From assembly GCF_900111235.1 (NCBI RefSeq), contig NZ_FOJI01000004.1:124001-188000 (forward strand): DNA of 64,000 nt, in the 5' to 3' direction. The position numbers were made by a program, and so were the translations under genes. Below the pieces are notes generated by a model. It was given only the letters and a program-made list of their open reading frames with translations. It was not told the DNA's origin and ran no database searches. Origin of the DNA: [Clostridium] fimetarium. Its GTDB lineage: Bacteria > Bacillota > Clostridia > Lachnospirales > Lachnospiraceae. Of the stretch, positions 42,275 to 52,184 are shown piece by piece. Positions within the stretch are counted from its first letter, which is position 1. Each line of letters begins with the position of its first letter.

Positions 42275-43414
42275 TTGAGTATGGAAAAGTTACAATACAA
42301 TAATCGGCTAGGCATATATAATTTTTGTCCATATATTGCATATCGAAATGAACAAATAATGAAAGACCCCTGTTTAGTTCCATATGTGTTTCATCAAATT
42401 TTTGGATACCGAGCAGTAATTGTGACAGCTAAGAGGGAAGAATATATCTATCAAAAGCTTGTTTCAGGATTAGAATTTGATATTTTACCAGATCAACCAG
42501 ATCTTCAAGCGTGGGAAAATTTGTGTTGCGAATATATCAAAGATAATTATGAGAAAATAGATATTATGTTTTGCTTTGGAATTTATACTACATATTCTTC
42601 AATGATACAAACATTTAAAAAATATAAGCCTCATGGAAAGGTTATATTGAAATTAGATGCGAATATTTATTGGGTCAATCGTATTGATTTTCAAGATTCA
42701 GTATACAGAAATATATTAGAAAATTCTGATATTATTACTTGCGAATCTCACAGATTAAAGAAATATCTATCAATAAAGTGGCCTTATCGCATTGATTATC
42801 TACCGAATGGATTTATACATAACAATATTAATAGTGAAATCGAATATGGACAGAAGGAAAATCATATTATTACGGTTGGAAGGATTGGCACACCTCAAAA
42901 AGCAAATGAAATTCTCCTGGAAGGATTTGCAAGATGTGCGAATCAGATTCCAAGTTGGGAATTAAGGTTAGTGGGAAGTGTTGAAGATTCTTTTCAGCCA
43001 TACCTTACAGAGTATTTTGATAAATATCCACATTTACGCAATCGAGTTATATTTACAGGAAAAATCCTGGATAAAGAGTTATTGTATAATGAGTATAAAA
43101 AAGCAAAAATATTTGTAATAACTTCAAGATATGAAGGTGGAATGCCTAATGTATGGGCTGAAGCGGCACAAAGTGGGTGTTATATAATAACAAGTGATAT
43201 TGAAGCTTCTAATGATGCAATTAATAATGGAAGTTGCGGAATTAAATTCCCGATAGATAACATACAAGCCTTAGCAGATTGTTTGGTTAAAGTTTGTTCT
43301 GATGAAAATTGCATGAAAGATGCAAGCTACGAGATTCAACAATATGTGAGCCGGTTTTTCGATTATAAAATGGGGGTTAAGAAGTTATTGGAATTACTTA
43401 AAATGAGGTCATAA
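42275..43414 (+). CDS. Family 4-like (GT-B) glycosyltransferase
   Basis: 379 residues. GT-B C-domain 'ITVGRIGTPQKANEILLEGF' and the donor-binding 'FVITSRYEGGMPNVWAEAAQ' (EGGMPNVWAEA, an E-x7-E-type motif), with an N-domain containing 'VILKLDANIYW'. Transfers a nucleotide-activated sugar with retention in this family; the donor is unknown. TTG 42275 follows GGAAGGG at six bases; ATG 42281 is the alternative. Confidence 0.87.
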   Translation: MSMEKLQYNNRLGIYNFCPYIAYRNEQIMKDPCLVPYVFHQIFGYRAVIVTAKREEYIYQKLVSGLEFDILPDQPDLQAWENLCCEYIKDNYEKIDIMFCFGIYTTYSSMIQTFKKYKPHGKVILKLDANIYWVNRIDFQDSVYRNILENSDIITCESHRLKKYLSIKWPYRIDYLPNGFIHNNINSEIEYGQKENHIITVGRIGTPQKANEILLEGFARCANQIPSWELRLVGSVEDSFQPYLTEYFDKYPHLRNRVIFTGKILDKELLYNEYKKAKIFVITSRYEGGMPNVWAEAAQSGCYIITSDIEASNDAINNGSCGIKFPIDNIQALADCLVKVCSDENCMKDASYEIQQYVSRFFDYKMGVKKLLELLKMRS

Positions 43415-43462
43415 GTAAAAGGATCCAGGAAAATAAAAAAGAAAAAAATAGGAGAAAAATAT

Positions 43463-45670
43463 ATGGAAGACAACATTGTGGCTGGATTTAATGGAAATAA
43501 GTTTATGTTGGTGGACTATGCAAATGTAAACGAGCAGATTCTATGTGATTTCGAATCTTATTATGATAATTTCACACCATTTTCTATAGAAGAGCAAAAA
43601 TTAATTTTTGATAATTTACTTGATGTAATTATGAATTCAACATTTACGGATACTCAAAAATCATTGGTGATAGTAACTTCTGCATTACTTTGCAACATTT
43701 TATCAAAACAATATTATGATAAACAAATATCTCATTATGGAGATGCTTGCTTTGATGAAGTATATAAATTCCTTTCTGCTAAGTATAGAAAGGATAATCA
43801 ATACATACAAAGTGTGAAATTAAATAAAGATATATCAGATACAGATATTATGTTATGTAAATGTAATTCTCCGGATGAAATTGAAAAATTTATTGAAAAT
43901 TATGCGTGGAACTTTACAAAAGAGACACAAATTATTTTCTATGGTAATTTAAAAGGGGCAAAACCAAAATATCTGAGCCAGATGGAATATTTCTATCTTG
44001 GAGAGGGACAAGCTGTGGTCAAAGGAATTTTGCATTTTGGGAGAAGATATCTTGCTTCGTTGGATTTGCAAACCTACCATGAAATAATTGATGAAGCAAA
44101 TGATTTTTGTTCTGTTTTAGATAAATGTAACAAAGTTGCATCTATCAATGACTTAATAAATAATAATATAGTTAAGAAATATGAAAGTCAAATTTATGAA
44201 GCCCTTATTTATGCTGATAAATTAGAAAAGAAAATTTGTTTTAATGAAAAAATAATAAATAATACAGGTTTAAAAAATGAAATTAATGAAGTGAAAGATG
44301 CGTTATTGGATATCAGCTATATATTAGATAATAACCTTTCTGATTTAGATTATTTTTTGCAGTACTTAAATGAAAAAAAAGAACAATTTATACGGCGCTT
44401 AAACTATAGGTATGAAGAAAAAATTAAAGTTGTCATAGTTCATAATAATGAATTCGCGAAAAATATGATTGTGGGATTGAATTATCATAATGTTAATCTA
44501 GTTGGCGTGGTGACTGATGCTTACTTAAAAGCAGATCCAGAATACAGTCATGTTAATATTTCATCTTCGGAATTTTTGACAGAAATAGAAATGGATTATA
44601 TTATTGTAGTGGGATATATTTTTCCATATGATATATTAGTCGAACATCTTAGAAAACATAATCAAAATCCAAAAATAATAAAATTATTGGATTTTAATTA
44701 TATTGGTAGTGAGGAGCAACGGATTCTTTTTCGAACTGATTGGATTTTAAATATTCAATTAAACCAAAGAGCGAGCGATTTGAAAAAGCAACTCGAGTAT
44801 TTTGAATGTCATTCGGCAAATTTACCTTATGAAATCGGTAATGACAGTTCTTTAAAGTATCCTAAGGTTATGAGCATTGAAGAGACTGTTGAGGCTATAG
44901 TTTCTAATAAACTGTCTGTAAGTCGATTTGGAGACGGAGAATTTCGTATGATGTTTGATATAAACGGACCTTTGTTTCAGAATGCTATACCAGAATTGGC
45001 TGAAAAATTACGTATGATTGTAAAAAGTAATCTGGATAATCATATGGTTGCAATTCATGATATTTATGGTATGTTTACAAATGTAAAATCTTATGTATGT
45101 GACTATTACAGGCAATATCTAAATTATAACCGTAAACAGGAATATATAATGCTAGATATGGGGAAAAAATATGGAAATTCATTTGTATCCAGATTTTATA
45201 TAAATAATATGGATCGTAACCTTGCCGAAAAACGCTTTTCTGATATAAAGAGAATCTGGAATCTGAGAGAAGTTGTAATAATAGAAGGTGAAAAAACCCG
45301 TATGGGCATAGGCAATGACTTATTTGATAATGCTATAAACATTAGACGCATATTAGCACCGGCAGAAAATGCATATGATAAATATAATGATATATTAAAA
45401 GAAGCATGTAAATTGCCCACCAATACGTTGATAATTCTTGCTTTAGGACCTACAGCAACGGTGCTAGCCTACGATTTATCAAAAGCGGGTTATCAGGCAA
45501 TTGATATTGGGCATATTGATATTGAATATGAGTGGTTCTTAATGAATGCACAGCAAAAAGTATCCATTCCCAATAAATATGTAAATGAAGCTAAGGACGG
45601 GAAAGGCACAAATGTAGGTGAATGTCTGGATCGTGAATATGCCGGGCAGATTATTGCAATAGTAATCTGA
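43463..45670 (+). CDS. Large GT-D-type glycosyltransferase with Rossmann-like insert
   Basis: 735 residues in three parts. Residues 1-290 are helical and unrecognised. Residues about 315-410 form a Rossmann-like alpha/beta module ('KIKVVIVHNNEFAKNMIVGL', 'MDYIIVVGYIFPYDILVEHL') resembling those on seven other island proteins. Residues about 455-735 match GT-D (DUF1792/SP_1767) enzymes: 'SVSRFGDGEFRMM' with the DGE catalytic motif at 491-493, and 'LGPTATVLAYDLSKAGYQAI' plus DIGHIDIEYEWFL. GT-D enzymes extend O-glycans on streptococcal serine-rich adhesins, so protein O-glycosylation is a plausible role. Confidence 0.82.
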   Translation: MEDNIVAGFNGNKFMLVDYANVNEQILCDFESYYDNFTPFSIEEQKLIFDNLLDVIMNSTFTDTQKSLVIVTSALLCNILSKQYYDKQISHYGDACFDEVYKFLSAKYRKDNQYIQSVKLNKDISDTDIMLCKCNSPDEIEKFIENYAWNFTKETQIIFYGNLKGAKPKYLSQMEYFYLGEGQAVVKGILHFGRRYLASLDLQTYHEIIDEANDFCSVLDKCNKVASINDLINNNIVKKYESQIYEALIYADKLEKKICFNEKIINNTGLKNEINEVKDALLDISYILDNNLSDLDYFLQYLNEKKEQFIRRLNYRYEEKIKVVIVHNNEFAKNMIVGLNYHNVNLVGVVTDAYLKADPEYSHVNISSSEFLTEIEMDYIIVVGYIFPYDILVEHLRKHNQNPKIIKLLDFNYIGSEEQRILFRTDWILNIQLNQRASDLKKQLEYFECHSANLPYEIGNDSSLKYPKVMSIEETVEAIVSNKLSVSRFGDGEFRMMFDINGPLFQNAIPELAEKLRMIVKSNLDNHMVAIHDIYGMFTNVKSYVCDYYRQYLNYNRKQEYIMLDMGKKYGNSFVSRFYINNMDRNLAEKRFSDIKRIWNLREVVIIEGEKTRMGIGNDLFDNAINIRRILAPAENAYDKYNDILKEACKLPTNTLIILALGPTATVLAYDLSKAGYQAIDIGHIDIEYEWFLMNAQQKVSIPNKYVNEAKDGKGTNVGECLDREYAGQIIAIVI

Positions 45671-45719
45671 GGTTTATATTGGAATCTAATTAAAAAGAAA
45701 TCTGTAGAAAAGAGGGCAA

Positions 45720-46706
45720 ATGGAGGTTGATAGAAATATTAAAGTCACTATAATAGTTCCTGTGTACAATGCAGAAAAGACCATAATTAATTGTGCAATT
45801 AATCTGGTAAATCAGACATTGAAAGACATAGAAATTATTTTTATTGATGATTGTTCACAAGACAATTGTTATGAAATACTGCAACAAATTAAGTTGCAGT
45901 TTCCAGATATTGTGAAAGTCTACCGTACAGAAATCAATAGTGGACCGGGAGGTGCCAGAAATGTGGGCCTGGAACATGCTAGTGGAAAGTATATTGGATT
46001 TGTAGACAGCGATGACTTGGCAGATATAACCATGTATGAAAAGCTTTTGGCTGTGGCAGAAAATACAGGAACCGATATTGTAGACTGTGGATTTATTAGT
46101 GAAGAAATGCAGACAGTCATTATGCCTATTCCAGATGAATACACAGGAACACTTGATGATAAAAAAAGAAATAGATTAATCTCAAAGGAAGGATATATCT
46201 GGTGTAAAATATTTAAACGCGAATTACTGGAAAGATATAGCCTAAGATTTAGGGAGAATGTAGCGATGGAGGATACAGACTTTATCCTTTTTGTCTATGC
46301 GGTGGCAGACTCACTAGAATGTGTGAAAGAACCTTTATATAAGCATACGTGTAATATGGAAAGTATTATGGAAAAAATGACGAAATATAACAATTATTGT
46401 ACAGTTTATAAGGCGATGGAGGCAATTTCAGAAAGGCTTAGTGCCCTCTCTGATTATGATAGTATTAGGGTTGGCTGTGAGGCAATGCTTATTAATCTAT
46501 ATCTGTGTGGAATTGTTAATTGTCTGGAAAGTGAATTAAAAAATAAAGAAATGTTACCATTGCTCATTGACCTTCAAAAATTAAAAGGGAAAGTGGTTCG
46601 TGGAGGTTATAATAATCCTTTCATCTTAAAGAATATTAACGAGCAGTGCATTACAATTATGAAATTAAATGATAAAAAACCATGGGAATTAATTATAAAA
46701 CAATAA
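45720..46706 (+). CDS. Family 2 glycosyltransferase (paralogue of 38374)
   Basis: 328 residues, 'VTIIVPVYNAEKTIINCAIN', 'IIFIDDCSQDN', 'GPGGARNVGLEHASGKYIGF', VDSDD. The whole length aligns by eye with the gene at 38374, including the C-terminal helical domain. The two probably add similar sugars or act in sequence. ATG 45720 is preceded by AGAGGG. Confidence 0.88.
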   Translation: MEVDRNIKVTIIVPVYNAEKTIINCAINLVNQTLKDIEIIFIDDCSQDNCYEILQQIKLQFPDIVKVYRTEINSGPGGARNVGLEHASGKYIGFVDSDDLADITMYEKLLAVAENTGTDIVDCGFISEEMQTVIMPIPDEYTGTLDDKKRNRLISKEGYIWCKIFKRELLERYSLRFRENVAMEDTDFILFVYAVADSLECVKEPLYKHTCNMESIMEKMTKYNNYCTVYKAMEAISERLSALSDYDSIRVGCEAMLINLYLCGIVNCLESELKNKEMLPLLIDLQKLKGKVVRGGYNNPFILKNINEQCITIMKLNDKKPWELIIKQ

Positions 46707-46943
46707 ATATAGGGATTTGCTACATTATTTTAATTAGTAAATTTGCCGATACAATAATATAGATACTTTAAACGTATATGATTGGAAAACAAAGTCATTT
46801 GTAGAATATATTGCATAAGAGTATAATTGTGTTAGAAAATTGTCATATAAACTGGCAGGAGAAATCTTTGATGACTCGGAAAATCTATAATATTAAAAAT
46901 ATTGATTTATGATTAAATGATTCAAAATGAGAAAGGTAAAAAT

Positions 46944-47648
46944 ATGATTACAACGGCAATACTTTCAGGTGGATTAGGAACCCGAATGGGGAATTCTAGT
47001 GTTCCTAAGCAATTTCTGGAAATGAATGGTGAACCGATTATTAATCGAACTGTTGATGCATTATTGTTATGTAATAGTATTGATAAAGTTCTTATTGTGA
47101 TTCATCCAGAGTGGAGACAATATCTTATTAATTTTATTAAGACAAAAAGCTGGTATTCCATAACTGATATAATTGACGGTGGAACTTCTAGAATAGACAG
47201 CATTGAGAATGCAGTAAATTATCTGCATGAGAAGTATATAGATGAGGATGAAAATATTATTCTTTTGCACGACGCGGTAAGGCCCTTTATAAACAAAAAG
47301 TTGATAGATACACTTATTGAAAATGTAAGGATCTATCATGCGGTTAGTCCTTCAGTACCTGTGATTGATACACTATTTTGGTCTGAGAATGGACAGGTTA
47401 TTGAATCCATACCTCAAAGAAATAATTTATATCATGGGCAGACACCTGAAGCATTTGATGTTGCGTTGATTCGAGATTGTATTTTCAAACTTACCAAAGA
47501 ACAGCGTGAGCAAAACACAGGAACTGCCCAAATTTGTACAGTACAGGGTGTTTCGGTTCATATGATTAAGGGCGATCAAAGTAATATCAAGATAACAACG
47601 AAGGAAGATTATATGCTGGCAAATTATTATTTTGAAAGTATACTATAG
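46944..47648 (+). CDS. IspD/TarI-like CDP-polyol (or CDP-ME) cytidylyltransferase
   Basis: 234 residues from ATG 46944 (AAAGG, six bases upstream). CTP-binding 'AILSGGLGTRMGNSSVPKQF' with the conserved GGxGxRMG and PKQ, 'LLHDAVRPFI', 'VIDTL', 'QRNNLYHGQTPEAFD' and the end 'NIKITTKEDYMLANYY'. These mark the IspD family, which includes the isoprenoid enzyme and TarI-like enzymes making CDP-ribitol. Its position among transferases, with a TarJ-like dehydrogenase and an epimerase further on, favours CDP-pentitol synthesis; this is inference. Confidence 0.85.
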   Translation: MITTAILSGGLGTRMGNSSVPKQFLEMNGEPIINRTVDALLLCNSIDKVLIVIHPEWRQYLINFIKTKSWYSITDIIDGGTSRIDSIENAVNYLHEKYIDEDENIILLHDAVRPFINKKLIDTLIENVRIYHAVSPSVPVIDTLFWSENGQVIESIPQRNNLYHGQTPEAFDVALIRDCIFKLTKEQREQNTGTAQICTVQGVSVHMIKGDQSNIKITTKEDYMLANYYFESIL

Positions 47649-47985
47649 AATAATTGTAGAGAGGTATCGATACTAAATATTTATTAACTTTATAAAATAA
47701 GTTGATTATATGAAGAGTTGAGTTTGAGTATATTGGTATACTTTTATAATATATGATATAATTAAATTAGGATAAAAGCCAATAGGTTAGTTTATCTAAA
47801 AGTAAAATGAAATAAGCACTTACTAAATTTCATTATATCTTTAATTCTATATTCAAGATAATTTAAATATGATGAGGACTTTTGCCAGTATATAAAGTTT
47901 ATAAAATAGATAACAGATAAATTTCACTTAAGACAAATGTCTTGAATGAAAAATTGCTAACTTATAGTGGAGGTAAAGGCACAGA
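47649..47985 (+). other. AT-rich intergenic stretch
   Basis: 337 bases without coding potential. Small palindromes occur (AGTATA/TATACT near 47728; AAGACA/TGTCTT near 47930). Several TATAAT-like boxes exist near 47750-47770, but none has a -35 box at 17 bases. A promoter is likely but cannot be placed. Confidence 0.5.
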
Positions 47986-50502
47986 ATGAGAAAAGTACAG
48001 AAAGAGATGGCATTGGATCTTATTCAGACACTTTATCAATTACATAATAATATAAAATTTATGATAGATAAAAAAGAAACTGCTCAGGCAATGGAGTTAT
48101 TGGAACTTTGCCAGCAAGGCGCAATACAACTCGGAAGCCGAATAGAGGAAGAAGAAGGGAAGGGCTTTGTTACAATAGGGTTATTAGAAGAATATTGTGA
48201 AATTATATATCAGATACATGAAAAAATAATGCACAATGAAAATTGTGGTAAGTCATATAAGATACTACATATACAACTTATACAAATTGAAAACAGTATT
48301 AAGAATGACATTAAACAGCGCTTTGAAGTTGTATTTCTTCCATACAAAGCATCTATGTGGGATTCCTTGGAAAGTGTATGGAAAGCAGCTGATGTAGAAG
48401 ATAACTGTGATGCTTTTGTTATTCCTATTCCTTATTATGACAAAAATCCAAGTGGGGACTTAAAACAAGAATATTGGGAGGGAGATCAGTTTCCGGATTA
48501 TGTACCAATTACAAGATATGACACTTATAACTTTAAAGAGCGTCTTCCAGATATGATATTCATACACAATCCCTATGATGAATGTAATTATGTAACAAGT
48601 ATTCATCCGTACTTTTATTCAAAAAATATAAAACAGTTTACGGATAGCCTTATATATATACCGTACTTTATTTTAGATGAAATATTGCCAGATAATCAGA
48701 ATGACGTGAATAAGATTGAGCATTTCTGCACATTACCTGCTATTGTTAATGCAGACAAAGTCGTTGTTCAGTCAAAGAATATGCGGCAGATTTATATTAA
48801 TATAATGACAAAGCTTACCGGGAAAGATACCAGAGATTACTGGAAAAATAAAATATTAGGTCTTGGCTCCCCCAAAGTTGAAAAAATATATAATACAAAA
48901 AAAGAGAATCTACAAATACCAAGTGAATGGTTGAACCTCATACAAAAACCAGATGGAAGTTGGAAGAAAATAATTTTTTACAATACTAGTATCAGTGCAT
49001 TATTGCAGTATAATGAAAAGATGATTGAGAAAATAGAAGAAGTATTTAGAATTTTAAAAAAGAATCGTGATGAAGTTATATTATTATGGCGTCCACATCC
49101 ACTAATAAAGGTAACGATAGAATCCATGAGACCACAACTTCGTAGAGAATATCAGGGACTGGTAGAACAGTATCGAAAAGAAGGCTGGGGCATATATGAT
49201 GATTCAGCAGATATAGACCGTGCTATTATAATTAGCGATGCGTATTATGGAGATTCCAGCTCGGTAGTTCAGCTTTATGAAAAGACTGGCAAACCGTTAA
49301 TGTTACAAAATGTATATTCATTGGAAGAGAACAATTACTCATTAGCTATGGATAACATTATCGATTATCAGGGGGAGTGGTGGTTTCTTGCTTTGAAAGA
49401 TAATGGACTGTATAGGATGACTAAAAATTCTTTAAAGGCATCCTTGATAACGAGAATACCCTGTGAACAGCAAGAAACTATTCAACAGTATGGGAAAATA
49501 TATATTTATAAGGATAAGATATTTGCAATGCCTTGGAGTGCTAAAAAAATTGCGGTTTATGATATAAAAAGTAATGAATTTAGATATATTGAATTTCCGG
49601 CAGAAGAAATTTATCGTGGTATGATTTTCTTAAAAGGAGTAATTAGAGAAAATAGACTTTATTTAATACCTTGTTCTTTAGATAAGTTGATATATATAGA
49701 TATGGATAAGGAAATTATACATACTTTAAAAGAATCATTAGCATCAGGGCCTCCAATTACGCAAACAACACATAGTTTTGCATGGGGGGGGGGTTTTGAT
49801 GAAGGTGATTGGGTTATTTTTACAAAGCTTGAAGAAAATAAAGTTATTCGTATTAATCTAATAACGGGTGAAAAACAAATATATCAGAATGATTTACTAC
49901 AATTAGGTGGAGCAGGTGTTATCGGGGATAGTCAAGGCATCTGGATTATACCACATAAAGCGAATTCAATTATATATTGGGATAGAATTAAAAAACAGAA
50001 TTATATATATAGTGATTTCCCAGAAGGGTATCAATCTGGAGAATTGAGCTTTTATAAAATATATATGGATAAAGGAATCTTGTACTTGCTTCCTAGAGAT
50101 GCTAATATGCTTCTTTCTATAGATAGGGAAGGACATATGAAGAATATTTTACCAAAAGAAGAAAGTATAGATTATGGACATACACTGGATCGATATATGA
50201 GATATTCTAATATTTGGAGTTATGGAAATGAACTACTATTTATTTCATCCAAGACAGGTAAGTTATATGTAATCAAGGAGAATGGAAAACTGGAACAAAA
50301 GAAAATAGAAGTTCTTAATAGTATTAATTCAACATTAGAACTTGATGAACACACTTTGATTATAGAAAAAGAAAATAGATTTGAAAATCTGGAAAAGTTT
50401 ATAAATATTGTTTGTATAAATGAAAATCTGAATAAGAATATCAATGTTGATATAGAGAATAATATTGGAAAAAATATATTTATAACCTTGCTAAATCAAT
50501 AA
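47986..50502 (+). CDS. CDP-glycerol/polyol phosphotransferase-like protein with C-terminal repeat domain; contains G10 tract
   Basis: 838 residues. After a helical N-terminus (1-110), residues about 115-430 resemble CDP-glycerol glycerophosphotransferases: 'VVFLPYKASMWDSLESVWKA', 'MIFIHNPYDECNYVTSIHPY', 'LLWRPHPLIKVTIESM' and 'AIIISDAYYGDSSSVVQLYE'. Residues about 450-830 repeat a W/Y-rich beta pattern ('YKDKIFAMPWSAKKIAVYD'; 'IWIIPHKANSIIYWDR'), probably a propeller. Codons 600-603 contain ten consecutive G's. Expected to transfer a polyol phosphate onto the glycan. Good ribosome site GTGGAGG. Confidence 0.8.
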   Translation: MRKVQKEMALDLIQTLYQLHNNIKFMIDKKETAQAMELLELCQQGAIQLGSRIEEEEGKGFVTIGLLEEYCEIIYQIHEKIMHNENCGKSYKILHIQLIQIENSIKNDIKQRFEVVFLPYKASMWDSLESVWKAADVEDNCDAFVIPIPYYDKNPSGDLKQEYWEGDQFPDYVPITRYDTYNFKERLPDMIFIHNPYDECNYVTSIHPYFYSKNIKQFTDSLIYIPYFILDEILPDNQNDVNKIEHFCTLPAIVNADKVVVQSKNMRQIYINIMTKLTGKDTRDYWKNKILGLGSPKVEKIYNTKKENLQIPSEWLNLIQKPDGSWKKIIFYNTSISALLQYNEKMIEKIEEVFRILKKNRDEVILLWRPHPLIKVTIESMRPQLRREYQGLVEQYRKEGWGIYDDSADIDRAIIISDAYYGDSSSVVQLYEKTGKPLMLQNVYSLEENNYSLAMDNIIDYQGEWWFLALKDNGLYRMTKNSLKASLITRIPCEQQETIQQYGKIYIYKDKIFAMPWSAKKIAVYDIKSNEFRYIEFPAEEIYRGMIFLKGVIRENRLYLIPCSLDKLIYIDMDKEIIHTLKESLASGPPITQTTHSFAWGGGFDEGDWVIFTKLEENKVIRINLITGEKQIYQNDLLQLGGAGVIGDSQGIWIIPHKANSIIYWDRIKKQNYIYSDFPEGYQSGELSFYKIYMDKGILYLLPRDANMLLSIDREGHMKNILPKEESIDYGHTLDRYMRYSNIWSYGNELLFISSKTGKLYVIKENGKLEQKKIEVLNSINSTLELDEHTLIIEKENRFENLEKFINIVCINENLNKNINVDIENNIGKNIFITLLNQ
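49784..49793 (+). repeat. Poly-G tract (G10) inside a coding region
   Basis: Ten G's in an AT-rich genome, read as TGG GGG GGG GGT. Loss of one G leads to a stop near 49862; gain of one gives TTT TGA at once. At ten the frame is open. Confidence 0.9.
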
Positions 50503-50523
50503 TTAAACAAAGCGGAGGTATAC

Positions 50524-52107
50524 ATGTTTAACGAATTGAATAACACAAATAATGTTGACATAAAAATAATCGATTTAAATAATTTCAAAACACAACATTC
50601 ACAAGACTTTATTATTTTTGGAGCTGGATGTGCAGGTATAGCGATTACCTATTTTTTAAAAAATGTGAAAAAGATAAATAGTTATATTTTTTGTGATAAT
50701 AATCCAGATAAACAAAATGATAATGCCACGGTTCCAATTTATTCAGTTAAAAAAACATTATCAGAAGAAAATGCAATCTATTTAATTGGGTTCATTGACA
50801 ATAATATGTCTAAACTACAATCTGCTGTTATGTGCCTAAAAGATAATGGGGTAAAGGATGATAGAATCATTTTGGTTGATATGCAATCTAGCTGGTTTGA
50901 TGATACATGTATATCTTATACGGGCGCATATTTAAAAACTGTATACCGTAAAAGAAATAAAACAGAAATAATTAATAAAGTTGAGAAAATTTGCTTTTTG
51001 GCAAGTGGATTTTCGAAGGATGTTGAAAATAAGTCTAGCGGTGGATCTATTGGCGCAATATGTATGCAGAAAAAATATTTGGGTGATAAATATAAGGATA
51101 TGCTTGTAGAATATCCTTATTATCAGTATAGTACGGATATGGATATGATATTTAATAAATATTGGTATATAATCGGAACTTTAGATGCAGTTCATACAAT
51201 TGTAAAGAATGAATGTAATACAATTTATATTGTGAATGATTTGTTTTCTGCATTTGCTTTGTATATTTTAGGAAAAAAATATAGTTTTATTTTCCATGGA
51301 CAAGGTGATATTGTTCAAGAATGGTCTTTGTGGGGGCGTAAACTTACAGATAGAGAAAAAGCAATGATACATAAAATTGAATACGTAACTATAAAGGATG
51401 CTTGTAATGTATCATTTCCAAGTAATGGTGCAAAGTGGTATTTTGAGCAGAGTCTTAATAAAGTTGTGCACTATAATAGTGGATTACCTTTGTATAATAC
51501 TATTTATGATTTTCCAGAGGAGAAAAAAGTATATAATATAGAAAAAGATGAATCTAAAATAACATTTTTAAGCATAGGGCAATTCACTTTATTGAAAGGT
51601 ATGGACCGTATTCCTGAATTCATCGAACATTACATACAATATACGGGGAAAAAAGTTAGATGGATAGTTGTGGCGGATGGTGTACTTAAGAAAGAAGTAA
51701 GTGATAGGATGAAGCAGCTTCAAGAGAACGGTGATATAGAATATATAAATATAGATTATAAAATATCACATGCCCAAATTTTTTACCTAATGAATATAAG
51801 TAATATTTATCTTATGCTGCATAGAGTAAGTATATTTGATTTTTCTACATTAGAGGCAATGTATTGTAATAAAGCTGTGATTTTATCTGATATACCAGGA
51901 AATTGTGAATATAATATTGAGGATAATATCATGATGATAAATGATAATATAGATTGGGATACGGTTTGCAACTATATCGATAATTATTCGTACCATGGGA
52001 TCGAAAACAATAGAATATATAAGCAATGTTTTTCGGATTCCATGTTTGTTCAAAGATATAATAAATTTATGGATGAATTTATTACTACAGTAGAGTCAAA
52101 ATCTTAA
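50524..52107 (+). CDS. GT-B glycosyltransferase with N-terminal Rossmann-like module
   Basis: 527 residues. Residues about 25-115 hold a nucleotide-binding-like module ('DFIIFGAGCAGIAITYFLKN', 'IYLIGFIDNNMSKLQ'). Residues about 150-520 are a GT-B fold with 'ITFLSIGQFTLLKGMDRIPE' and C-terminal 'SIFDFSTLEAMYCNKAVILS', the donor-site region of GT4 enzymes. Starts 22 bases after the phosphotransferase with GGAGG, so the two are co-transcribed. Confidence 0.82.
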   Translation: MFNELNNTNNVDIKIIDLNNFKTQHSQDFIIFGAGCAGIAITYFLKNVKKINSYIFCDNNPDKQNDNATVPIYSVKKTLSEENAIYLIGFIDNNMSKLQSAVMCLKDNGVKDDRIILVDMQSSWFDDTCISYTGAYLKTVYRKRNKTEIINKVEKICFLASGFSKDVENKSSGGSIGAICMQKKYLGDKYKDMLVEYPYYQYSTDMDMIFNKYWYIIGTLDAVHTIVKNECNTIYIVNDLFSAFALYILGKKYSFIFHGQGDIVQEWSLWGRKLTDREKAMIHKIEYVTIKDACNVSFPSNGAKWYFEQSLNKVVHYNSGLPLYNTIYDFPEEKKVYNIEKDESKITFLSIGQFTLLKGMDRIPEFIEHYIQYTGKKVRWIVVADGVLKKEVSDRMKQLQENGDIEYINIDYKISHAQIFYLMNISNIYLMLHRVSIFDFSTLEAMYCNKAVILSDIPGNCEYNIEDNIMMINDNIDWDTVCNYIDNYSYHGIENNRIYKQCFSDSMFVQRYNKFMDEFITTVESKS

Positions 52108-52184
52108 CAATCAAATTTTAAATATAATTTATATCATAATTAATTATCATTGATTATTTAAGTATAGAAATGGATGGGAAAAAT

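Noticed and set aside
46745-46752. GCCGATAC resembling a sigma-28 -10 box upstream of the cytidylyltransferase
   Set aside because: The -35 position reads TATT instead of TAAA, and the site is about 190 bases from the gene; too weak to list.
46944-47648. Plain housekeeping ispD of isoprenoid synthesis
   Set aside because: Not excluded, but the glycan-island context with epimerase, polyol dehydrogenase and polyol phosphotransferase favours a CDP-polyol role.
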